A DNA stretch of 32,747 bases from Burkholderiales bacterium Ga0077543 (GTDB lineage: Bacteria > Pseudomonadota > Gammaproteobacteria > Burkholderiales > Burkholderiaceae_C): NCBI GenBank assembly GCA_001464055.1, contig LNET01000057.1:1-32747 (forward strand), read 5' to 3'. A model generated the notes under the pieces. It ran no database searches and was not told where the DNA came from. It worked only from the letters and a program-made list of their open reading frames with translations. A program made the translations under genes and the position numbers. Shown one piece after another: positions 16,962-22,190 of this stretch (its first letter is position 1; each line of letters begins with the position of its first letter).

Positions 16962-18191
16962 CTAGCCCTTCACGCACACCACCTGCTTCAAGGTGTAGAC
17001 GACCTCCACCAGGTCCTTCTGCGCTTCCATCACCGCATCGATGTCCTTGTAGGCCATCGGGATCTCGTCGATCACGTCATTGTCCTTGCGGCACTCGACG
17101 CCTTCGGTCGCCTTGATCAGGTCGGAGGCAGTGAACAGCTTCTTCGCCTGGGTGCGGCTCATCACGCGACCGGCGCCATGGCTGCAGCTCTCGAAGCTCT
17201 CGGCATTGCCCAGGCCGCGCACGATGTAGCTGCGTGCACCCATGCTGCCAGGGATGATGCCCAACTGACCGCGCTTCGCACTCACCGCACCCTTGCGGGT
17301 CACGAACACATCCTCGCCGAAGTGGCGCTCCTGCTGCACGTAGTTGTGGTGGCAGTTGACCGCCTCGACGTGCGACTCGAAGGGCTTGGTGATCACCTTG
17401 CGAACCGTCGCGATCAGGTTGGTCATCATCACCTCGCGGTTGCGCGCCGCGAACTTCTGCGCCCAGCCCACCCCGCGCACGTAGTCGCCGAAGTACTGCG
17501 CGCCTTCCTCGAAGTACGCCAGGTCGTGGTCAGGCAGGTTGCGCTGGTGCAGTTCGGCATCCTTCTTGGCCAACTCGATGAAGTGGGTGCCGATCGCGTT
17601 GCCCACGCCACGCGAGCCCGAGTGCAGCATGAACCACACGAAACCGTCCTCATCGAGGCAGACCTCGATGAAGTGGTTGCCGGTGCCCAGCGTGCCCAGG
17701 TGCTTGCGGTTGTTCGTGTTCTTGATGCGCGGGTGCAGTTCGCACAGCGCGTCGAACTCGTCCACCAGCATCGCCCAGGCCTGGTCCACCGCATCGGGCG
17801 GGTTCTCCCAGCTGCCTTGGTCGCGACCACGGTTGCGCGGCGACGAGCCGTGCGGCACGGCACGCTCGATCGCGGCACGCAGCGGCGCCAGGTTGTCGGG
17901 CAGGTCGTTCGCGTGCAGCGTGGTCTTGCAAGCCATCATGCCGCAGCCGATGTCCACACCGACGGCAGCCGGAATGATCGCGCGCAAGGTCGGGATCACC
18001 GAGCCGACTGTCGCACCGATGCCCAGGTGGACATCCGGCATGGCGGCGATGTGCTTGAACACGATGGGCAGGCGCGCCGCATTGGCGAGCTGCTGCTTCG
18101 CTTCGTCTTCCACCGGCACGCCGCGCGTCCACATCTTGATGGGCACGCCGCCTTCGGGCTGCTCGGTGCTGTAGTTCTGTTCCATGTCCAT
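16962..18191 (-). CDS. rtcB: RNA-splicing ligase RtcB
   Basis: A 409-residue GTP/Mn2+-dependent ligase that joins RNA 2',3'-cyclic phosphate or 3'-phosphate ends to 5'-OH ends. The sequence follows the E. coli-type RtcB throughout: VKMW-like PIKMWTRGVPVEDEAKQQL, MPDVHLGIGATVGSVIPT and AAVGVDIGCGM, with Cys83 as metal ligand. His173 (GTGNHFIE), His190 (MLHSGSRG) and His281 (NCHHNY) are further Mn ligands, and His338 in SCSHGAGR is the guanylylated nucleophile. Start chosen at ATG 18191 (MDMEQNYS); ATG 18185 is equally possible. The gene directly follows two Y RNA-like RNAs and precedes the broken RlaP gene (19 bases) and rtcA. Expression should depend on RtcR and sigma54 through the promoter upstream of rsr. 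Confidence 0.95.
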   Translation of the reverse strand: MDMEQNYSTEQPEGGVPIKMWTRGVPVEDEAKQQLANAARLPIVFKHIAAMPDVHLGIGATVGSVIPTLRAIIPAAVGVDIGCGMMACKTTLHANDLPDNLAPLRAAIERAVPHGSSPRNRGRDQGSWENPPDAVDQAWAMLVDEFDALCELHPRIKNTNNRKHLGTLGTGNHFIEVCLDEDGFVWFMLHSGSRGVGNAIGTHFIELAKKDAELHQRNLPDHDLAYFEEGAQYFGDYVRGVGWAQKFAARNREVMMTNLIATVRKVITKPFESHVEAVNCHHNYVQQERHFGEDVFVTRKGAVSAKRGQLGIIPGSMGARSYIVRGLGNAESFESCSHGAGRVMSRTQAKKLFTASDLIKATEGVECRKDNDVIDEIPMAYKDIDAVMEAQKDLVEVVYTLKQVVCVKG

Positions 18192-18245
18192 CTGACTTCG
18201 TCTCAAGCAAGAAAACGGTGACCAGGATCGATGAAAGCTTGCTCC

Positions 18246-18353
18246 GCCATCCATGGCTGGACCGGGATTCGAACCCGCGACCACGAGCTTGGTAGGCTGT
18301 AGTTCCATCTGCATTCACAACGCGACATCAAAACAAACGCGACAAGGGACGGC
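18246..18353 (-). ncRNA. Bacterial Y RNA-like RNA with tRNA-mimic module, copy 2 (next to rtcB)
   Basis: About 108 nt on the minus strand. The ends pair: GCCGTCC (18353-18347) with GGATGGC (18252-18246), seven base pairs with one G-U. Inside follow a hairpin with CGCG arms around a loop containing TGTTTTGA, then GAATGCAG-ATGGAACTACA (D-arm-like, with the GG pair of a D loop), a short stem ACCA-AGCTCG-TGGT replacing an anticodon arm, and a T-arm GCGGGTTCGAATCCCG. No CCA end or acceptor stem of a true tRNA is present. A closing stem plus tRNA-like D/T module, located between rsr and rtcB, is the known signature of YrlA-type RNAs that bind the Ro orthologue Rsr and PNPase. Boundaries are inferred from pairing. 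Confidence 0.8.
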
Positions 18354-18364
18354 AAGACATTTTT

Positions 18365-18463
18365 GCCAGCGCCGGTTGCCCGGCATCGGGGGGTCGAACC
18401 CCCATGGCTCCCGATGTAGTCCTGCCTGCATTCGCGTCAAAACCATTCGCTTCACGCCATGGC
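18365..18463 (-). ncRNA. Bacterial Y RNA-like RNA with tRNA-mimic module, copy 1 (next to rsr)
   Basis: About 99 nt on the minus strand, starting right after the rsr stop. The ends can pair as GCCA-TG-GCG (18463-18455) with CGCTGGC (18371-18365), a stem with a 2-base bulge. It shares ordered blocks with the second copy: a hairpin (GCG/CGC) around AATGGTTTTGA, then GCGAATGCAG, GGACTACA and a T-arm GGGGGTTCGACCCCCC. An extra hairpin GCCGG-GCAA-CCGGC with a GNRA tetraloop (18384-18371) follows, as does an outer CATCGG/CCGATG pairing around the T-arm. The anticodon-arm replacement seen in copy 2 is reduced here. Probably a YrlB/YrlA-like partner of Rsr. Exact ends are not certain. Confidence 0.75.
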
Positions 18464-18478
18464 TGCTACTGAGCAGCC
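18461..18478 (-). other. Perfect hairpin across the rsr stop codon
   Basis: Seven-base arms GGCTGCT (18461-18467) and AGCAGCC (18472-18478) enclose a 4-base loop, and the rsr stop codon (18466-18468) lies inside. No T-run follows on the minus strand. It overlaps the proposed 5' end of the first Y RNA, so it could mark the processing boundary between rsr mRNA and the RNA, or compete with the closing stem of that RNA. Confidence 0.55.
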
Positions 18479-20052
18479 AACGACACCTTCTCGATCTCGC
18501 CCACCCAGTGCTCCGGCACCGTCTTGCCTTCGGCAAACCCAGCCATCACCGCGAACACCGCATCCGAGAAGCCGCCGACATTCATGATGTCGTGCCGCTC
18601 CGCAGCCTGCGTCGTGCCGTGCGGCTGGATGTCGATGCACACCAGACGAGCCTGCGGGTTGCGCTGGTTCAGCACTTCCCACTCGCGCAGCGTCTGCGTC
18701 GCACCACGGCCGAGTTGACCCGTTCGGGCATCGACCCACGACTCGTTGTCCGAGACGAGGATCACCAACTCCACCTTCGCGCGCTCCTTGTTCAGCAAGG
18801 CGAGCGGCGCGCTGCAGTTGGTGCCACCACCCCCGATGGCGGCCAAGGCTTGCGCGTTGGTCATCACCGAGTCACGGGCATTCAACGACAGCTTCACCAC
18901 CTCCTGCTCGAACGGCACAACACGCGCTGCCGGGTTCTTGCGCAACACCGCTGCCGCGACCAGGGCCGCGACATCGATGCAACGCACGCTTGACGTGGCC
19001 GTTCCGCGGTGACCCGTCACTGCCGAGCTCATCGAGCCCGACACGTCGGGGCACACCACCACCCGGCCATCGAACGCCGGCACATTGGCCAGCGCCGCCT
19101 CCATCGCGTCCTGCAGCGCGTCGCGGACCACCGCCGGCACAGCTTCTCCCGTCGCCTTGAATGCCGACATCAGCTGGTACGGCAGCACACGCGCCTGGGC
19201 AACGGCCTTCGGGTCACGCAACTTCGCTGCGATCGCTTCTGCCATGCCGTCCAGCTCGAACACCCCGTGACGCGCAAAGGTGTTCAGGTTCTGACGCACC
19301 ATCTGCCACGAACCAGCCCGCGCGATCTGTGCCCACTGCGCCGCGTTCAGCGCCAGCGCGGTCAGCATCTGGAACGGCACGTCGGGCACCTCGCACGCCA
19401 CGCCCTCGGCCGCGCTCCGCTTGAAGCGCTCGAAGGCCTGCGTGATGGGCGGCAGCGCCGCCTCATCGACGGCCTTGCCGATCAACCACGCGAACCACGC
19501 GGCGCGCCAGGCCTCCGTCGGCTTCGGGTGAACCATCTTCACCACGTCGGCCAGCGACGGCGTGGTGCCCACCGAGGCGTTCAGCAGCTGACCCTCGCTG
19601 GCGCTCAGCAGCCAGTGCTGAACCAGCTTCTTCGGCCGCGAACCCAGCGACTTGCGGCCCACCGAGCCACTGCGCACGATCTGCACGAAGTTGCGCAGCA
19701 TCTTGCCGTTGTCGACCACGCGACCGAACACCTGGCTCAGTAGCGCGACATCGCGCACCGCGAGGGTGGCGGCCAGCAGGGCCGGCATGTCCTTCATGTG
19801 GCCGGCCTGGCGGGCATAGACCGCTGTCTTGGCCACGAACTCGGCGTCCACGGTTTGCGCCAGGGCACGCACCGTGTCCAGCTGCGACTCCGCGCTCGCG
19901 TAGAAAGTCTGGTTCAGGCAGCCGGTCGCAGCGAGCTGCGCCAGTTGATGGCGTGCACTCAGGGCATAGGCCGGTGCCTGCTCGTGGTTGCGAGCGGTGG
20001 CATCGGGCAGCAGAGCGCCCTTCAGCGTCTGAAAGAGTTGGGTGTTGACCAT
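18466..20052 (-). CDS. rsr: Ro60 orthologue Rsr (TROVE and von Willebrand A domains)
   Basis: A 528-residue RNA-binding ring protein. The TROVE HEAT-repeat domain spans about residues 1-325, with typical stretches QLAQLAATGCLNQTFYAS, VYARQAGHMKDMPALLAATLAVRD, VFGRVVDNGKMLRNFVQIVRSG and LPYQLMSAFKATGEAVP. A vWA domain follows (about 328-525) with MIDAS residues DVSGSMS (336-342), Thr411 in GGGTNCS and Asp435 in VSDNESW. Bacterial Rsr is tethered by Y RNA to PNPase and acts in rRNA and structured-RNA decay under stress. ATG 20052 has an AGGAGA site; the frame opens seven codons further upstream. It is the first gene of the RtcR/sigma54-controlled operon, followed directly by two Y RNAs and rtcB. 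Confidence 0.94.
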   Translation of the reverse strand: MVNTQLFQTLKGALLPDATARNHEQAPAYALSARHQLAQLAATGCLNQTFYASAESQLDTVRALAQTVDAEFVAKTAVYARQAGHMKDMPALLAATLAVRDVALLSQVFGRVVDNGKMLRNFVQIVRSGSVGRKSLGSRPKKLVQHWLLSASEGQLLNASVGTTPSLADVVKMVHPKPTEAWRAAWFAWLIGKAVDEAALPPITQAFERFKRSAAEGVACEVPDVPFQMLTALALNAAQWAQIARAGSWQMVRQNLNTFARHGVFELDGMAEAIAAKLRDPKAVAQARVLPYQLMSAFKATGEAVPAVVRDALQDAMEAALANVPAFDGRVVVCPDVSGSMSSAVTGHRGTATSSVRCIDVAALVAAAVLRKNPAARVVPFEQEVVKLSLNARDSVMTNAQALAAIGGGGTNCSAPLALLNKERAKVELVILVSDNESWVDARTGQLGRGATQTLREWEVLNQRNPQARLVCIDIQPHGTTQAAERHDIMNVGGFSDAVFAVMAGFAEGKTVPEHWVGEIEKVSLAAQ

Positions 20053-20095
20053 GGGTGTTCTCCTGTCGTGCATTCAACTTGTGTGGTTCTTCTGT

Positions 20096-20111
20096 CGCAA
20101 TCGATGTGCCA
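20096..20111 (-). promoter_or_regulatory. Sigma54 (-24/-12) promoter of the rsr-rtcBA operon
   Basis: The minus strand reads TGGCACATCGATTGCG, which matches the sigma54 consensus TGGCACG-N4-TTGCW at all core positions including the GG and GC pairs with correct spacing. Transcription should start near 20086, giving a leader of about 34 bases before the rsr ATG at 20052. A sigma54 activator gene, rtcR, starts 144 bases away in the opposite direction. This is the expected arrangement for RtcR-controlled RNA-repair operons. Confidence 0.9.
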
Positions 20112-20137
20112 AGTGCCGCGGCTTTCATGAGCACAAC

Positions 20138-20208
20138 CTCTAAGTAGCGGATATCAAACGGTTTTTGCGTTTTGCCGCGCAACGAAGGCTCTCAGAAAGC
20201 GCTCTAAG
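20138..20208. promoter_or_regulatory. Candidate IHF site and RtcR upstream activating repeats
   Basis: At 20152-20164 TATCAAACGGTTT matches the IHF consensus WATCAANNNNTTR at all but the last position, about 70 bases upstream of the predicted start, the usual place for DNA bending in sigma54 promoters. The heptamer CTCTAAG occurs at 20138-20144 and 20202-20208, with CTCTCAG at 20189-20195; these could be activator contacts. A dyad TTGC-CGC-GCAA lies at 20172-20182 and AAACG/CGTTT arms at 20156-20172. Which of these RtcR binds is not known. Confidence 0.5.
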
Positions 20209-20254
20209 ATGGCAATTGATTTAGACTGTCAGATAGTTTTTTATCCGATTTTCT

Positions 20255-21865
20255 ATGACCAGGAAGACTGTCGTGATCGGCTTCCTCGGTACCCAGCTCG
20301 ATTCCGGCCAGGGCGCAGGACGCTGGGAGAAGTGGCGCCCGACCGTTTCGCTGGTCCAGCAGGAAGACACCGTCGTTCACCGGCTGGAGTTGATCCACAC
20401 GCCGCGGCACGAGGCGCTTGCGCAGGGCGTGAAGCGCGACATCGCCTCGGTGTCGCCAGAGACCGAGGTCCGCCTCGTGGCGATGGACATCGCCGACCCG
20501 TGGGACTTTGGCGAGATGTATGGCGCGCTCTATGACTGGGTTCGCAGCTACACCTTCAAGCCCGACACGGAGCAGTACTGGACGCACATCACCACCGGCA
20601 CGCACGTGGCTCAGATCTGCATGTTCCTGATGGTGGAGTCGCGCTTCATTCCGGGCGTGCTGCTGCAGACGGCCCCACCGAAAGAGCAGACCCACGCGCA
20701 GCCAGGCACCTTCGCCCTCATCGACCTGGACCTGTCACGCTACGACGTACTGGCCCAGCGTTTCGAGCAGGAGCAGCGCGACGCGCTCGACTTCCTGAAG
20801 AGCGGGATCGCCACGCGCAACAAGGGCTTCAACGCCCTGATCGAAGAGATCGAGAGGGTGGCCGTGCGCTCGAAGGCGCCCATCCTGTTGACGGGGCCCA
20901 CGGGCGCCGGCAAGTCGCACCTGGCGCGCCGGATGTTCGAGTTGAAGAAATCTCGGCACCAGGTGAAGGGCGAGTTCGTGGAGGTCAACTGCGCGACCCT
21001 CCACGGTGACGGCGCCGCGTCCACCCTGTTCGGCCACAGGAAGGGCGCGTTCACGGGTGCCGCCGCCGATCGCGCCGGGCTGTTGCGCACAGCGCATGAG
21101 GGCGTGCTGCTCCTCGACGAGATCGGCGAACTCGGCGCCGACGAGCAGGCCATGCTGCTCAAGGCCGTGGAGGAGAAGAGGTTCTTTCCGATGGGCAGCG
21201 ACCGAGAGGTGTCGAGCGACTTCCAGTTGATCGCCGGGACCAACCGGGACCTGCGGGTGGACGTCGCGCAGGGCCGTTTCCGCGAGGATCTCTACGCTCG
21301 CATCAATCTGTGGGCGTACACCTTGCCCGGCCTGGCGCAACGCCCCGAGGATCTGGAACCCAATATCGAGCATCTGCTGGCCCGCGCCGCGGCGGAGACT
21401 GGCCGTGCGGTGCGCTTCAACGCCGAGGCCAAGGCCCGGTACCTGCGGTTCGCGCAATCGGCCGAGGCACTCTGGAGCGGGAACTTCCGCGACCTCTCGG
21501 CCAGCGTCACCCGACTGACCACGCTCGCCGAAGGCGGGCGGATTTCAGCCGCCCAGGTCGATGCCGAAGTGCAACGGCTGCGGTGGCTGTGGCAGCACAC
21601 CGCCACCAGGGATGCGGTCGCTGACGAGGCCTGCCTAGACCGCCTTCTCCCGGCCGATTCGCTGGCGGAAATGGACCTCTTCGACCGCGTCCAGCTCGAA
21701 ACCGTCGTGAATGTCTGCCGGCAAGCCCGAAGCTTGTCCGAGGCGGGTCGCAAGCTGTTCGATCGGTCACGAATGCAACGCACGGTGGTCAACGACGCCG
21801 ACCGCCTCCGCAAGTACCTGCAAAAGCATGGCTTGAGCTGGGAAGCGGTCAGCGCACGACCGTAG
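20255..21865 (+). CDS. rtcR: Sigma54-dependent transcriptional activator RtcR with CARF sensor domain
   Basis: A 536-residue regulator. The N-terminal CARF-type domain (about 1-180) opens RKTVVIGFLGTQLDSGQGAGRW and contains the ligand-site motif HITTGTHVAQICMFLM (111-126). The AAA+ domain has Walker A GPTGAGKS (214-221), the sigma54-contact loop GAFTGA (264-269), Walker B LLLDEIGE (285-292) and the arginine-finger region GRFREDLYARINLW. A winged or helix-turn-helix C-terminus ends with SEAGRKLFDRSRMQRTVVNDADRLRKYL. In RtcR the CARF domain restrains the ATPase until an RNA-end-derived ligand binds. The ATG at 20255 lacks an evident ribosome-binding site, suggesting low expression; a TTGATT/TTTTAT pair (20216-20221, 20239-20244) could be its promoter. 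Divergent from rsr. Confidence 0.95.
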   Translation: MTRKTVVIGFLGTQLDSGQGAGRWEKWRPTVSLVQQEDTVVHRLELIHTPRHEALAQGVKRDIASVSPETEVRLVAMDIADPWDFGEMYGALYDWVRSYTFKPDTEQYWTHITTGTHVAQICMFLMVESRFIPGVLLQTAPPKEQTHAQPGTFALIDLDLSRYDVLAQRFEQEQRDALDFLKSGIATRNKGFNALIEEIERVAVRSKAPILLTGPTGAGKSHLARRMFELKKSRHQVKGEFVEVNCATLHGDGAASTLFGHRKGAFTGAAADRAGLLRTAHEGVLLLDEIGELGADEQAMLLKAVEEKRFFPMGSDREVSSDFQLIAGTNRDLRVDVAQGRFREDLYARINLWAYTLPGLAQRPEDLEPNIEHLLARAAAETGRAVRFNAEAKARYLRFAQSAEALWSGNFRDLSASVTRLTTLAEGGRISAAQVDAEVQRLRWLWQHTATRDAVADEACLDRLLPADSLAEMDLFDRVQLETVVNVCRQARSLSEAGRKLFDRSRMQRTVVNDADRLRKYLQKHGLSWEAVSARP

Positions 21866-22022
21866 CGCACAGTGCGCGGCTGAGGGCAAGCGTTTGTCAG
21901 GACGAACCGATGCCCACGCCGCGCGCGTCACGGGGACGGGGACGGGGCAGAAGTCGACGCAAGGCTGACGCACATGATCTGCGGCCCCGGTGTCTGCACT
22001 TCCGGGCTCTTCATGAACCCGC

Positions 22023-22060
22023 AAAAGAAAAGCACCTGGCGTCATCCGCCAAGTGCTTTA
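22023..22060 (-). terminator. Rho-independent terminator behind tRNA-Val
   Basis: On the minus strand AAAGCACTTGGCG pairs with CGCCAGGTGCTTT around a 5-base loop, with one internal mismatch, and TTTTCTTTT follows. It is placed 16 bases after the tRNA 3' end. Because the stem is followed by GTGCTTTATCTT on the other strand, it could also weakly terminate plus-strand transcripts from rtcR. Confidence 0.9.
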
Positions 22061-22075
22061 TCTTCCTACCGAATT

Positions 22076-22152
22076 TGGTAGGCGCGATTGGACTCGAACC
22101 AACGACCCCCACCATGTCAAGGTGGTGCTCTAACCAGCTGAGCTACGCGCCT
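22076..22152 (-). tRNA. tRNA-Val, anticodon GAC
   Basis: A 77-base complete cloverleaf. The acceptor AGGCGCG pairs with CGCGCCT, the D-arm region reads TAGCTCAGCTGGTTAGAGC, the anticodon arm CCACCTTGACATGGTGG carries the GAC anticodon, and the T-arm is GTTGGTTCGAGTCCAAT. Discriminator A and CCA are encoded. The sequence is very close to E. coli tRNA-Val(GAC) outside the acceptor stem. It lies 38 bases after the relA stop and is followed by a strong terminator. Confidence 0.97.
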
Positions 22153-22165
22153 GAGTCAGCCTCGC

Positions 22166-22171
22166 AGTATA
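22166..22171 (-). promoter_or_regulatory. Likely -10 of a tRNA-Val promoter with GC-rich discriminator
   Basis: TATACT on the minus strand lies 13 bases upstream of the tRNA 5' end, between the relA stop and the tRNA. It is followed by GCGAGGC, a GC-rich discriminator typical of stable-RNA promoters under stringent control. The matching -35 would fall over the relA stop codon and is poor (ATAGCA at 17-base spacing). Co-transcription from relA is an alternative. Confidence 0.45.
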
Positions 22172-22190
22172 TACCGGCTGAAACTTGCTG

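Noticed and set aside
18246..18463. Two apparent tRNA genes (T-arm sequences with TTCGAA/TTCGAC) on the minus strand
   Set aside because: Neither has an acceptor stem, a real anticodon arm or a CCA end, and both sit between rsr and rtcB with closing stems of their own. They fit Y RNA-type tRNA mimics better than tRNAs or tRNA remnants.
21866..22022. Possible small gene or RNA between rtcR and the tRNA-Val terminator
   Set aside because: Only a short GGGGAC repeat and no coding or structural signal were seen.
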